Position numbers and translations under genes: made by a program. Of a DNA stretch of 56,158 bases, positions 44,265 to 54,108 are shown piece after piece. Position 1 is the stretch's first letter; every line of letters begins with the position of its first letter. Origin of the DNA: Planctomycetota bacterium (GTDB taxonomy: Bacteria > Planctomycetota > SZUA-567 > H5-PLA8); NCBI GenBank assembly GCA_023150555.1, contig JAKLKQ010000027.1, positions 1 through 56,158 on the forward strand. Direction: 5' to 3'. Below the pieces are notes generated by a model that worked only from the letters and a program-made list of their open reading frames with translations, did no database searches and had not been told where the DNA came from.

Positions 44265-44687
44265 ATGGCGAAGGTCCCCGAACACTTCTACGAACAGTCG
44301 GCGGCCGTGCCGTACCGCGTGGCGGAAGGCTGCGCGGAAGTGCTGCTGGTCACGTCCATCAGCAAGGGGCGCTGGATCGTGCCGAAGGGCGTCGTCGAGC
44401 CGCACCTGACGCCGGCCGCGTCGGCGGCGCAGGAGGCCTACGAGGAAGCCGGCGTGCGCGGGACGGCCGAAGGCCCCGCGCTGGGGAACTACCGCTACGA
44501 GAAGTGGGGCGGGGTGTGCCGCGTCGAGGTCTTCGCGCTGCGCGTCACGGAGGTGCTCGAGACGTGGCCCGAGAAGGACGCGCGCAAACGCGCTTGGGTT
44601 CCCCTCGAGGACGCCGCCGAGCGCGTCGCCGAGAAGAAACTCGCCAAGCTGATCCGCAAGCTCGCCGAGCGCCTGGAAAAAGAATAG
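44265..44687 (+). CDS. NUDIX hydrolase (DIPP-like)
   Basis: 140 residues. The NUDIX box is GVVEPHLTPAASAAQEAYEE followed by AGV: the catalytic EExG core is intact, but the first Glu position is Leu and the Arg is Gln. The AAQEAYEEAG version is found in the diphosphoinositol-polyphosphate/diadenosine-type branch. Preceded by WIVPKG, also typical. It probably hydrolyses a nucleotide or inositol diphosphate. Convergent with the efflux operon, 16 bp between stops. Confidence 0.85.
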   Translation: MAKVPEHFYEQSAAVPYRVAEGCAEVLLVTSISKGRWIVPKGVVEPHLTPAASAAQEAYEEAGVRGTAEGPALGNYRYEKWGGVCRVEVFALRVTEVLETWPEKDARKRAWVPLEDAAERVAEKKLAKLIRKLAERLEKE

Positions 44688-44703
44688 GAGAGCAGGGGAG
44701 CGT

Positions 44704-47700
44704 TTATTTCGACGGCGCCAATTCGGCGCTGGGGCTGGCGGCCTTGCGGCGCGCGAAAGCTTCGCGCACGTCGTAGACCAGGCTCAGCAGCGCGGGCACC
44801 AGAAAGAGCGTGAAGAGCGTCGAGACCAGCAGGCCGCCGCAGACCACCGCGCCCAGGCCGCGGTAGAGTTCCGAGCCCGAGCCGGGCATCACCACCAGCG
44901 GCAGCATCCCGCCCACCGACGTGAGCGAACTCATCAGGATCGGGCGCACGCGGCTTTCGACGGACATCGCGATCGCCCGGCGCGGCGTCATCGGCTCGCC
45001 GTTGGGGCCGGTCTCGCCGGAGGCCAGGAAGTTGCCGGTCTGGTGCACGATCAGGATCGCGTTGTTGACCACGACGCCGGCCAGGATCACGAAGCCCAGG
45101 ATCGTCAGCACGTCCAGGTTCTGCACGGGCATGTAGGGATCGGTCAGGCTCCAGTAGTGCACGCCGTACAGCGCCAGGAAGCCGCCCAGCGTCGCCAGCG
45201 GCACGGTGAACATGATCACCAGCGGCTCGACGAAGCGCTGGAAGAGCACGCACATCAGCAGGTAGACGACCAGCAGGGCGAGGAAAAGCGAACTCGTCAC
45301 CGTCCCGCGCAGCGAGCCGTCGCCCAGCAGGGCCTCGCGCATTGCGCCCAGTTTGCTGGCCGAGCCAGCCAGGTTCGCGTCGACGCCCAGGGGCAAACCG
45401 CCCTCGGTGCGCAGTTCGGCGATGTGCTGGTCCAGCTTCTCCACCGCCTCCTGCAGCGGCATGCCATTGGGCGGGCGGAACTCAAGCGTGACCGCGCGCT
45501 GGCGGCCCACGCGCTTGATCTCCTGCGGCGCGCTGGTGCGGACGATGTTGGCGAGGCTGTCGAGCGTCACGATGCCCGAGGCCGTGGTAGTGTTGAAACC
45601 GAAGGTGAAGTCGGTGCCCGTGGCGATGGGCACGTCGGGCAGCGCGTCGAGGTCCTTCTGGCCCACGGCGTCCTTGCTGATGAGCTTGAGGTCGATCAGG
45701 TCGCCGCCGACCTGGTACTCGCCCACCAGCGCGCCGTCGCCGTTGGCCGCGACGGCCAGGGCCAGTTCGTCGGTACTGACGCGCACGTCGCTCATCGCGT
45801 TCAGCTCGGGAATCACCTGCATCTCGGGGCCGGGGATGTTGAAGTTCGACGGGCTGGGCTGCACCGACCAGGGGCCGTAGAGGCCCACGAGCTTCCCGTA
45901 CAGCGCGCTCGACGCGTCGGTGACTTTCTCCAGGCTCGGGCCGGTGACGTTGATCTCCACCGACGCGCCGCTGCTGCCGCCGATGCGGAAGATTGGGAAC
46001 TGCCGCGCGAACGCCAGCGTTCCGGGCACGACCTCGCCCGCCGTGGCCCAGTTGAAGAGGTGCGTCAGGTCGATCGCCTTCCTGGGGTCCGAGCAGATGC
46101 CGCCGTGGAACGACATGCCGCCGCGCCCCACGAAGAAGTAGCGCTCCAGCGGCGGCGGCTGGATCATGTCCGGCGGCTGGCCCGGAACGCGGAAGGCCGG
46201 GACCATCGGAAGGTCCTTGGGATTCACCTTGTTGCCGTCGTTGCCGTAGATGCCGGGGCCGGCTTCCCAGAACGGCTTCAAGCGGTTTTCGACGCGCGCG
46301 CCGATCTCGCTCACCTGGTCCAGGTTGTAGCCGGGCGGGAAGATCATCATCCCAAAGACGATGTTGCGGTTGCCCGTCGGTAGGTAATCGATAGGCGGCA
46401 TCAGCAGGATGCTGCCCGCCACGGAGACGGCCGTGAAGACGCCCACCACCGTCAGCCTGCGCAGAGTTCCGGCGAGCAGCCATTCGCAGATTCGCCCCAC
46501 CGCGCGCGAGGGGTTAAAGGAGGTTAGCCCGCCGCGGGCGCCAAAGGAGACCTCGGCGGCGCGGATCTTCCGTCCGCGCAGCAGCAGCACCGCCGCGCAG
46601 GGGACCACCGTCAGCGAGACGACCAGGCTGAGCGTCACCGAGACGCAGATGGCCAGCGCGATGTCGCGGAACATCTGGCCAGCCAGTTCCTGGATCAGTA
46701 GGATCGGCACGAATACAACGACGGTGGTCAGGGTGCTGGCGACGACGGCGCCGGCGACCTCCTGCGTGCCTTCCAGCGTGGCGCGGTAGGCATCCTTGCC
46801 CGACTCCTGCAGGCGGTAGATGTTCTCCAGCACCACGATGGCGTTGTCCACGACCATGCCGACGGCAAAGGCGATGCCCGCCAGGCTGATGACGTTGATG
46901 CTGCGGCCCATGGCGACCATCGCGACGATGGTGCCGATGACCGAGATCGGAATCGCCAGCGAGATGATGCCGACGGCGCGCACCGAGCGCAGGAACAGGA
47001 TCAGGACGAAGACCGCCAGCGCGCCACCGACCCAGATGTTGCTCATCACCAGGTCGATGGAGGAGTGGATGTAGGTCGTGTTGTCGGCGACCTGGATCAG
47101 ATGCAGGCGGCCCTTGTGGCCCTGGGCCTTCGAGTAGCTGTCCAGGAGGCCGCCGTCCCTCTCCAGGTCGCGCAGTTCGGCCTGGAGCTTGTCCATGACC
47201 TCGATTACGTTGCTGCCGATTTCGCGCTGGAAGTTCATCGCCAGGACGGTGCGCCCGTTGGCGCGCACGAAGTCGGCGGGCTCCTTGTAGGTCTGCACGA
47301 CCTCGGCGAGGTCGTGAACGTGAATGGGACCGCCCTCGTCCTGCCGCACGACGGTGTTCTCGACCTGCTCGATTGACGCGAAGCGCCCGACCATGCGCAG
47401 GCGCACGTCGGATTTGCCATCGGCCAGGGCGCCGGCACTGGCGTTGCGGTTGGTGGACCAGATGGCTCGGGCAAACTGCCCGTAGCTGATGCCGCGCTGG
47501 GCCAACTGCACGGGGTCGAAGCGGATCTGCACCTCGCGATCCATGCCGCCGCGGATCTGCACCTCGCTGATGCCTTCCACGCGCTCCAGCCGCGGCTTGA
47601 CGCGCAGATCCAGGAAATCCTGCAAGGTGCGCACGTCAACGTCCGGATCGTCGCTGTAGAAGGTGACCCAGGCGATGTAGTCGCGGCTCTGCGGGTCGCT

Positions 47701-48087
47701 GGCCTCGACGACGGGCTCGTCGACGTCGTCGGGGTAGTCGGGCACCTGGCGCAGCTTGTCGCTGACCTCGCGCAGTGCGGCGTCCTTGTCGGCGCCCTGG
47801 TGGAACTCGAGGCGGATCTGCGCCTGCCCCAGCGAACTGGTGCTGGTGATGGTCTTCAAATTGGCGATGCCCTGCAGGCGCTCTTCCTGCTTCTCGACGA
47901 TCTCGCGCTCGACCTCCTGGGGCGAGGCGTTCTCCCAATTGGTGGTCACGGAAATGACAGTGTCTTCGACCTCGGGCGCCAACTGCACGGGCACGCGTTC
48001 GAGCGCGATGAAGCCCGCCAGCAGGCACAGCAGTGTACCGACCGCTATGGTGATCGGCTGGTCGATGGAGGTCTTGATGAAGGACAT
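44704..48087 (-). CDS. RND family efflux permease (AcrB-like)
   Basis: 1127 residues with the RND plan: TM1 (ITIAVGTLLCLLAGFIAL), a large periplasmic loop, TM2-6, a second loop, and TM8-12. TM4 reads GMVVDNAIVVLENIYR; the usual second Asp is Asn, as in several SwrC/MdtF-unlike groups. It exports drugs, lipids or metabolites using protons. It is the third gene of the TetR/adaptor/permease operon. No outer-membrane factor gene lies nearby. The ATG at 48087 is 19 bp after the adaptor stop. Confidence 0.94.
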   Translation of the reverse strand: MSFIKTSIDQPITIAVGTLLCLLAGFIALERVPVQLAPEVEDTVISVTTNWENASPQEVEREIVEKQEERLQGIANLKTITSTSSLGQAQIRLEFHQGADKDAALREVSDKLRQVPDYPDDVDEPVVEASDPQSRDYIAWVTFYSDDPDVDVRTLQDFLDLRVKPRLERVEGISEVQIRGGMDREVQIRFDPVQLAQRGISYGQFARAIWSTNRNASAGALADGKSDVRLRMVGRFASIEQVENTVVRQDEGGPIHVHDLAEVVQTYKEPADFVRANGRTVLAMNFQREIGSNVIEVMDKLQAELRDLERDGGLLDSYSKAQGHKGRLHLIQVADNTTYIHSSIDLVMSNIWVGGALAVFVLILFLRSVRAVGIISLAIPISVIGTIVAMVAMGRSINVISLAGIAFAVGMVVDNAIVVLENIYRLQESGKDAYRATLEGTQEVAGAVVASTLTTVVVFVPILLIQELAGQMFRDIALAICVSVTLSLVVSLTVVPCAAVLLLRGRKIRAAEVSFGARGGLTSFNPSRAVGRICEWLLAGTLRRLTVVGVFTAVSVAGSILLMPPIDYLPTGNRNIVFGMMIFPPGYNLDQVSEIGARVENRLKPFWEAGPGIYGNDGNKVNPKDLPMVPAFRVPGQPPDMIQPPPLERYFFVGRGGMSFHGGICSDPRKAIDLTHLFNWATAGEVVPGTLAFARQFPIFRIGGSSGASVEINVTGPSLEKVTDASSALYGKLVGLYGPWSVQPSPSNFNIPGPEMQVIPELNAMSDVRVSTDELALAVAANGDGALVGEYQVGGDLIDLKLISKDAVGQKDLDALPDVPIATGTDFTFGFNTTTASGIVTLDSLANIVRTSAPQEIKRVGRQRAVTLEFRPPNGMPLQEAVEKLDQHIAELRTEGGLPLGVDANLAGSASKLGAMREALLGDGSLRGTVTSSLFLALLVVYLLMCVLFQRFVEPLVIMFTVPLATLGGFLALYGVHYWSLTDPYMPVQNLDVLTILGFVILAGVVVNNAILIVHQTGNFLASGETGPNGEPMTPRRAIAMSVESRVRPILMSSLTSVGGMLPLVVMPGSGSELYRGLGAVVCGGLLVSTLFTLFLVPALLSLVYDVREAFARRKAASPSAELAPSK

Positions 48088-48106
48088 GATCTATGCGCGC
48101 GCCGCC

Positions 48107-49294
48107 TCAGGGCTTGGCGGCCGCCTCCTTTTTCGTATTGTCGTCGCTGGCCTGCTCGGTGGCGGCAGGCGCGGCGGGCGCGCCTGCCAGGACCTGCACG
48201 GGCATCATGGGGCGCAGCCGCTCGTTGCCTTCGATGACGACGCGGTCGCCGATGGCGAGTTGGTCGCAGGCGACGCTGGCGACGGCGCCGCGTTCGAACT
48301 CCACCTGCACCGTCACGGGGATCACGGCTTCGCTGCCGTCGAGGTTCTTGATGATCTTGTAGACGGTGAATCCGGTGGCGTCCTTCATCAGTGCGTCCTT
48401 GGGCACGACCTTGCGCGGGCCGGCCTCGCCGGTCGGCACGTAGGCGATGACCGAGGCCCCCGGCGCGAGTTCGCGGCCTTCGGGCGGGTTCAGCACCGCG
48501 ATCACGACGGTGGTGCGCACCCGCGGGTCGACGCTGGGCATGACGCGCCAGTCGGCGGCCTTGAAGACCTCGCCGGTGGCCGTCAGCGTCACCTCCAGGC
48601 CCAGTTTCTTGTCGACGATGCGGTTGGCGAGGTGCTCGGGGACGTCCAGCCAAGCCTCGACGGGTCCGCTGCTGATCATCGTCACCACCGGCGCGCCGGC
48701 CTTGATCCATTCTCCGGCTTCGGTGTGCCGGGCGATCACGACGCCGTCAAAGGGCGCGTGAATCTCCATGTCCTCGCGGCGGATCTGCAGCTGCGCGATG
48801 CGGCTCTCGACGACCTTCACGTTCTGCTTGGCGCTCTCCAGCGTCGCGAGCGTGATGTTCAGCACGGACTCGGCGAGGTCGATCTCCTGCTGCGAGACGG
48901 CGTCGGGGTTGTCGATGCGCTTCAGGCGTTGGTACTCGCGGCGGTCGCGCTCCACCTGCGCGGCGCGTTCGACCACCGTGGCGCGCGCGACCTCCAGGTT
49001 GGCGTGTTCCTCCTGGATGCGCGCGTCCAGGCGGCGCAGGTCCATGGCGGCCAGCACGTCGCCCTTCTTCACCGAAACGCCTTCGCGGACCTTCACCTCC
49101 AGGATGCGGTCCTCCTCGCGCGCCGAGACCTGGCTGCGCTGGATCGCGCGCAGGCTGCCAGTCACGCGGCGGAACTGCTCCATTTCCTGCTCGGTCACGG
49201 ACTGTGCGCGCACCGGCGCGGGGTGCATGCCGCTGGCGAAGGCTGTGCCTGCGGCGCACAGCGCGGCGGCGAGAAGGATCGCGAATCTATTCAT
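48107..49294 (-). CDS. RND efflux periplasmic adaptor (membrane fusion protein)
   Basis: 395 residues with a signal peptide (MNRFAILLAAALCAAGTAFA). A lipoyl/barrel-sandwich half (ILEVKVREGVSVKKGDVLAA), a coiled-coil hairpin at about 95-165, the second lipoyl half (MEIHAPFDGVVIARHTEAG) and beta-barrel/proximal domains follow. The start at 49294 overlaps the TetR stop (ATGA). It links the permease to an outer-membrane channel coded elsewhere. Confidence 0.92.
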   Translation of the reverse strand: MNRFAILLAAALCAAGTAFASGMHPAPVRAQSVTEQEMEQFRRVTGSLRAIQRSQVSAREEDRILEVKVREGVSVKKGDVLAAMDLRRLDARIQEEHANLEVARATVVERAAQVERDRREYQRLKRIDNPDAVSQQEIDLAESVLNITLATLESAKQNVKVVESRIAQLQIRREDMEIHAPFDGVVIARHTEAGEWIKAGAPVVTMISSGPVEAWLDVPEHLANRIVDKKLGLEVTLTATGEVFKAADWRVMPSVDPRVRTTVVIAVLNPPEGRELAPGASVIAYVPTGEAGPRKVVPKDALMKDATGFTVYKIIKNLDGSEAVIPVTVQVEFERGAVASVACDQLAIGDRVVIEGNERLRPMMPVQVLAGAPAAPAATEQASDDNTKKEAAAKP

Positions 49295-49974
49295 CGGTGG
49301 CCGTTCCCTTTTCCGTTTCTTGTTCCAGATTCTTTTTCGTTGCGAATGCCCAGGCCCGCCTGGAGGAAACCCCACAGGTAGCGCAGCTGCGCGGCGGGGC
49401 GGGGCGGGGACGTCTGAGCGCTCCAGCGCGCCAGTGTCGACGCGGTGGTGCCGTGGACGAACTCGACCAGTTCCTCGGCCGGCAGGTCCGTGCGCAGCAG
49501 GCCCTGCTTCTGCGCGCGCTTGATCGTGGCCAGTTCGTGCTTCTTGAACTCCAGGTACGCCTTCAGCGCGCGGTCCCGGAGGTTGGACTTGATGTCCGCG
49601 CGCCCGCCGGGCGCCTCGGTGAAGCTGACGCGGAAGTAGGCGCGGTGGCGGTTGAAATAGTCCAGCAGCGAGACGGTCTTGGCCTTCAGCTGCTCGACCG
49701 GATCGCGTTTAGTGGCCATGGCCACGCGCAGCTGGTCGGTGATCGCCTCGGTGTGGCGCGTGACCATGGCCTGATACAGTTCTTCTTTGCTCTTGAAGTA
49801 GAGGTACAGGGTGCCGGCGGCGCAGCCGGCTTCGCGGGCGATCTGCTGCATGTGCGCCTGGTGGTAGCCTTCGCGGTAGATCACCGTCTCGGCGGCTTCC
49901 ACCAGCACGGCGAGGCAGGCTTCCTTCTGCCGCTGCTTGAAGGTTCGTCTGGATGAACGGTCGTTCATTTTCAT
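49291..49974 (-). CDS. TetR/AcrR family transcriptional regulator
   Basis: 227 residues; helix-turn-helix at about 35-65 (REGYHQAHMQQIAREAGCAA followed by GTLYLYFKSKEELYQAM). It is the first gene of the efflux operon and should repress it, with release by a pump substrate. The divergent aminopeptidase gene shares the 126-bp spacer. The C-terminal 25 residues are low-complexity (NEKESGTRNGKGNGHR). Confidence 0.9.
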   Translation of the reverse strand: MKMNDRSSRRTFKQRQKEACLAVLVEAAETVIYREGYHQAHMQQIAREAGCAAGTLYLYFKSKEELYQAMVTRHTEAITDQLRVAMATKRDPVEQLKAKTVSLLDYFNRHRAYFRVSFTEAPGGRADIKSNLRDRALKAYLEFKKHELATIKRAQKQGLLRTDLPAEELVEFVHGTTASTLARWSAQTSPPRPAAQLRYLWGFLQAGLGIRNEKESGTRNGKGNGHR

Positions 49975-50100
49975 GACTCTTGCATTCTTACCGCCTTCTC
50001 CAACCCTGGCAAGCGAATTCCAGCGGTCCGCTGGACGCCGCCGCGGGCGGGCGGTAGCCTCCGTTCCGGCACCCTACGAATCCATAAAGGAGCCCTGCCC

Positions 50101-51237
50101 ATGCGCGACGCCCGTCTCGATAAACTCGCCGACGTCCTGGTCAACTACTCCGTGGCAGTCAAGCCCGGCCAACTGGTGCGCATCAGCGGGTCGCCCTGCG
50201 CGCAGGCGCTGATCGAGGCCCTCTACGAGCGCGTCCTGAAGGCCGGCGCGCACCCTCTGGTCCGCGTGGGGCTGGACGGCATCGAGGAGATCTTTTTCAA
50301 GAACGCCTCCGACGAACAGTTGGCGTATCTGCCGCCGATGGCCCTCGAGGAGATCAAGACCATCGACGCCTCGATCGGACTGTGGTCCGAATTCAACACG
50401 AAGGAACTGAGCAGCGTCGATCCGAAGAAGCAGGGCAAAGCCAGCGCCGCACGCAAGCCGATCATGGAGGTCTTCATGAAGCGCGCGGCCAGCGGCGAAC
50501 TGCGCTGGACCGGGACGCTGTTTCCCACCGTCTCCAGCGCGCAGGACGCCGAGATGGGCCTGCACGAGTACGAGGACTTCGTCTTCGAGGCCGGGCACCT
50601 GGGCAAGCCCGATCCCGTCGCCGTGTGGAAGGAGATCCACGAACGCCAGCAGCGCGTCGTCGATTACCTCACCGGGAAAAAGGTCGTGCGCTTCCAGGCC
50701 AAGAACGCAACGGACCTGACCGTCAACGTCGAGGGCATGACCTGGATCAATTGCTCGGGGCGCGAGAATTTCCCAGACGGCGAGGTCTTTACCGGGCCGA
50801 ACCTGAAGGCGGCCGACGGCGGCGTCAACGGCGTCGTGCGCTACCACTTCCCGGCCGTGTACCACGGGCGTGAGGTCGAGGACGTGGAGCTGGTCTTCGA
50901 GAAGGGCCGCGTGGTCAAGGCCAGCGCCAGCAAGAACCAGGACTTTCTGACCGCGATGCTCGACCAGGACGAAGGCGCCCGCGGCCTGGGCGAGATCGCC
51001 ATCGGCACCAACTACCAGATCCAGCGCTTCACCAAGAACACGCTCTTCGACGAGAAGATCGGCGGCACCTTCCACGCCGCCGTCGGCGCGGGCTACCCCG
51101 AGTCCGGGAACTCGAACGAGAGCGCCCTGCATTGGGACATGGTCTGCGACCTGCGCCCCGGCGGCACGATCACCGTCGACGGCGAGGTCATCAGCCGCGA
51201 CGGCAAGTTCGTCTTCGACGGCTGGCCGGGCAGGTAG
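50101..51237 (+). CDS. aminopeptidase, M29 family
   Basis: 378 residues starting MRDARLDKLADVLVNYSV, typical of M29 metallo-aminopeptidases. The two-metal ligands are visible as Glu in LGEIAIGTNY, His in GGTFHAAVG, and His/Asp in SALHWDMVCDL. It removes N-terminal residues from peptides in the cytoplasm. AAAGGAG (50085-50091) precedes the ATG. Transcribed divergently from the efflux operon. Confidence 0.92.
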   Translation: MRDARLDKLADVLVNYSVAVKPGQLVRISGSPCAQALIEALYERVLKAGAHPLVRVGLDGIEEIFFKNASDEQLAYLPPMALEEIKTIDASIGLWSEFNTKELSSVDPKKQGKASAARKPIMEVFMKRAASGELRWTGTLFPTVSSAQDAEMGLHEYEDFVFEAGHLGKPDPVAVWKEIHERQQRVVDYLTGKKVVRFQAKNATDLTVNVEGMTWINCSGRENFPDGEVFTGPNLKAADGGVNGVVRYHFPAVYHGREVEDVELVFEKGRVVKASASKNQDFLTAMLDQDEGARGLGEIAIGTNYQIQRFTKNTLFDEKIGGTFHAAVGAGYPESGNSNESALHWDMVCDLRPGGTITVDGEVISRDGKFVFDGWPGR

Positions 51238-51247
51238 CGCCTCGAGG

Positions 51248-51279
51248 TCTGTAACCTATTGATGGTACTGGTGTTATAG
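51248..51279 (+). promoter_or_regulatory. candidate ECF-type promoter of sigma factor 2
   Basis: TCTGTAACC (51248-51256), 17 nt, then TTATAG (51274-51279), about 90 bp before the sigma start; it matches the layout upstream of sigma factor 1. Confidence 0.45.
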
Positions 51280-51369
51280 CGATTGGATTCCGGGAAGATC
51301 GCTTTTGTACGCCGCGGCCTGCCCTCCTTTAGCTGTGTGGGAACGGTGGGGCGCGGAGCCTGTGGTACG

Positions 51370-52899
51370 ATGCCGAGCACGATGAAGCGAACTGCCCGCG
51401 ACGAAGCGCGCACATCGCCGAGCGTCCTCGACGAGGACGGCGAACTGATCGCCGCCGTCGCCGGGCGCCGCGACCGCGCGGCCTTCGCGCGCCTGATCGA
51501 ACGCCACCAGATGGCCCTCTTCAATCTCGCCTGTTACCTCAGCGGCAACCGCGACGCGGCCGAAGATACCGTTCAGGAGGCCATGCTAATCGTGTGGAAC
51601 AAGTCCGACCGCTTCGAGTACCTCGGGCCCGGTAGCGTCCGAGCCTGGATGATGCGCCTGACCGCCCACGAAGGCCTGCGCCAGAGGCACCGCCGCGCCC
51701 AGAACGCACGGCTGGCCGAACGCGCACGCACGCGACCGGATACCGGGGCGCCTTCGGGCCCCGACGAAACAGCCGAACGCGGCGAGCTGCTGGCCGCGCT
51801 GCGCGGGAAGCTGGACGAACTGACGGGCGTCGAGCGCGACGTCGTGGCGCTGTACTACGGCGCGGGGATGGACCAGAAGGCCATCGCCGCCCAGCTGGAG
51901 CTCTCCCAGCAGGTCGTCTCCTACAAGCTCAAGCAGATCCTCGAACGTTTGCGCGACGGGCTTGTGAAGGGCGGCTTCGCGGCCGCGTTGCCGCTGCTGG
52001 AGTCGGCGGACCTGGGCGGCGCGCTGCACGGCGGCGCGGAAGTGTCTGCGGGCTTCGCCGACCGCGTGGCCTTCTCGCTGGCGCGGGAGAGCGTGCGCTC
52101 CATGCGCTTGGCCGCGGTCAGCGGCGTCTCGTACGCGGTCCTCGCATCGCTGCTGCTGCTTGGCGCGGGCGGCGCGGCGTGGTGGTTTACGAGAAGCCCA
52201 TCGCAGCCTTCGCCGGCAGACGAAGGCGCGTCCGCGGCGCCGGGCGCCTCGGCTAAACCGGCCGAATCGGCCCAGGCGGCGAAGCCCGAGCCGCCGCCGT
52301 ACCGCGTCGAGTGGGACTTCCGCGAAGCGCCCGCGCCTGCGGACTTCAAGGTCCTTCAAGGCAACTGGAGATGGAAAGCGCAGGGTGGAAAGGTGCCGGG
52401 CGGAATGGAAGGAGCGACGCCCAGCGAGGCGATCGTGGTGCGGATTCCGGCGACGCCGCCGCACCGCCCGCTGCGCCTTAGGCTGCACTCGCGGTCGGTC
52501 GCGGGGGTCACGCAGGTGACCGCTGCCGGCTGGCTCAACGAGGACACCGCGCCGATGAATTACTTCAAGCGCAAGGACAAGCTCCCGCTTCGCGTTGGCG
52601 CGCCGACGATTCACGAGTACCTCTTCGTAGAGCGCTTGGTGGTATGTGTGCGGGACGGCGAGGTGATCTCCGCGCGCGAATACGAAGGCGCCTACTCCGG
52701 CGACGGAATCGCGCTGCAGATTTCCAACCACCACGTCGAGCGCATCGAGCTGGAAGGCCTTGGCACGGCGGAGCTGGAAGCGTTCATGAAGGCCCATCCC
52801 GAACCCTTCGGGAAGGACGGCTTCAGTCTCTACAAGAACCTGCCGCATACCTACCCGGAATTCGATTCGGGCACGCTGCCGGTCAAGCCGCAGGAATAG
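51370..52899 (+). CDS. membrane-anchored ECF sigma factor with outer domain (2)
   Basis: 509 residues. Sigma2 at about 25-110 (AAEDTVQEAMLIVWNKSDRF), sigma4 at 140-200 (LTGVERDVVALYYGAGMDQK, LELSQQVVSYKLKQILERL), a linker, one membrane helix at about 252-273 (YAVLASLLLLGAGGAAWW), a Pro/Ala spacer and a C-terminal beta-rich domain from 300 (VEWDFREAPAPADFKVLQGN), which aligns by eye with that of sigma factor 1 in WxF, LQGNW/IQGEW and the next strands. ATG 51370 is chosen for GGAG (51355-51358); 51382 is an alternative. No anti-sigma gene adjoins it. Confidence 0.8.
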   Translation: MPSTMKRTARDEARTSPSVLDEDGELIAAVAGRRDRAAFARLIERHQMALFNLACYLSGNRDAAEDTVQEAMLIVWNKSDRFEYLGPGSVRAWMMRLTAHEGLRQRHRRAQNARLAERARTRPDTGAPSGPDETAERGELLAALRGKLDELTGVERDVVALYYGAGMDQKAIAAQLELSQQVVSYKLKQILERLRDGLVKGGFAAALPLLESADLGGALHGGAEVSAGFADRVAFSLARESVRSMRLAAVSGVSYAVLASLLLLGAGGAAWWFTRSPSQPSPADEGASAAPGASAKPAESAQAAKPEPPPYRVEWDFREAPAPADFKVLQGNWRWKAQGGKVPGGMEGATPSEAIVVRIPATPPHRPLRLRLHSRSVAGVTQVTAAGWLNEDTAPMNYFKRKDKLPLRVGAPTIHEYLFVERLVVCVRDGEVISAREYEGAYSGDGIALQISNHHVERIELEGLGTAELEAFMKAHPEPFGKDGFSLYKNLPHTYPEFDSGTLPVKPQE

Positions 52900-52936
52900 C
52901 AGTCCGCTGAATAGGGCGAGGCCGGCGTTGCGGAGC

Positions 52937-54034
52937 CTATTTCTTCGCGCCTGCGCCGTTGGGCGCCTGCGTCGGCTGGTCGGGCGGGGGCTGTCCGGCG
53001 GCGATGTCCAGGTGCACGGCGGGTGCGCGGTTGCCAACCTCGTCGGCCAGCGTCGCCTTGCAGTTGCCGCCCAGGCCGTAGACGAGTTTCGCCGGCGGGG
53101 CGATGGCGCGGTCGAAGGTCAGCGCGATTCGCGTGTTCTGCGCCTGCACCGCCTTGGCCGCGAGCGTGCCCTGCGCGTCGATGATGCCGAAGTCCGCGGC
53201 CTCGGCGCCGGCGAGTTTTTGCACTTCGGCGAAGTGCGCCAGCACCGTCTTCTTGTCGGCGCCCAGGATGGCCGCGTCCAGCACCGGCCCGGGCCAGTTG
53301 ACGTCCTTCTTCTGGTAGCGCACCTTCAGCAGCGCGCGGCTGATCTCCTGGCCCAGCTCGAAGTAGCCTTCTTTCTTCAGGTGCACGCCGTCGCAGGGGC
53401 GGCCCATGGCCGGCACCAGGATCGCGCCGGGATCGCTGAGCACGTATTGCCGCTGCGCCTCGCGGATCTCCATGACCTTGTTCGCGGTGTTCGACCAGAA
53501 GCCCAACTGCACGACGACGACGTGCATGGCGGGGTTCTTGGCCTCGGTGCGCACCTTCGCGACGAGTTCCTTCAGCTTGCGCTGGTATTCGGCGGGGTCG
53601 GTGCCGCTGACGGCGTCGTTCTCGCCCTGGTACCACAGGAAGACGCCCGCGTTCTGCCCGCTCGCGCCGATCGATTTCTTCAGCGCGGCCCAGCCGGTGC
53701 CCTTGTCGTCCCACAGGGAGATCGGCACGCCGCCCTGCGCCCAGCCGGTGATCTTCACGCCCACGCCGGCCTTGGCAGTTTCGGTGGCCGCCGCCAGCCA
53801 CGGGCCGACGGTGCCGCCCAGCGGCAGCGGTTCCTTGGCCGCGACCCAGCCCTTGCCGTCGAACATCTGGACCAGCGCGTTGCCGTCGTAGCCCGGCAGC
53901 TGCGCGCGCCCGCAGGCGTTCGACTGCCCGCTGACGATCCACGTGTCCACGGGCGCCTGCCCGGAAAAAGCCGGCGGCGCGGCCGCGTAGAGAACGATCG
54001 CGAGAAACAGGGACGGGAAAACCGGTGCGCGCAT
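52937..54034 (-). CDS. secreted sialate-O-acetylesterase-like SGNH hydrolase
   Basis: 365 residues with a signal peptide (PSLFLAIVLYAAAPPAFSG). SGNH blocks: WIVSGQSNACG (nucleophile Ser in GQSN), GWAQGGVPISLW, FLWYQGENDA and CDGVHLKKEGY with the Asp/His pair. The family (SASA, DUF303) removes acetyl groups from sialic acids or plant polysaccharides. A C-terminal beta domain ends in a Pro/Gln/Ala-rich tail. GAGGAGG (rc) precedes the start at 54034. Downstream end faces sigma factor 2. Confidence 0.87.
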   Translation of the reverse strand: MRAPVFPSLFLAIVLYAAAPPAFSGQAPVDTWIVSGQSNACGRAQLPGYDGNALVQMFDGKGWVAAKEPLPLGGTVGPWLAAATETAKAGVGVKITGWAQGGVPISLWDDKGTGWAALKKSIGASGQNAGVFLWYQGENDAVSGTDPAEYQRKLKELVAKVRTEAKNPAMHVVVVQLGFWSNTANKVMEIREAQRQYVLSDPGAILVPAMGRPCDGVHLKKEGYFELGQEISRALLKVRYQKKDVNWPGPVLDAAILGADKKTVLAHFAEVQKLAGAEAADFGIIDAQGTLAAKAVQAQNTRIALTFDRAIAPPAKLVYGLGGNCKATLADEVGNRAPAVHLDIAAGQPPPDQPTQAPNGAGAKK

Positions 54035-54108
54035 GTCTGAACCTCCTCGATGCGGCGAGGAATTCAGCGTAGCTGCGCGGAATGCAAAAGGTAGTGAAGG
54101 AAACCCTG

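Noticed and set aside
41426..44266. 946-codon minus-strand frame opposite propeller paralogue 2
   Set aside because: Antisense to a gene with ribosome site, signal peptide and a paralogue; no domain in the reverse frame.
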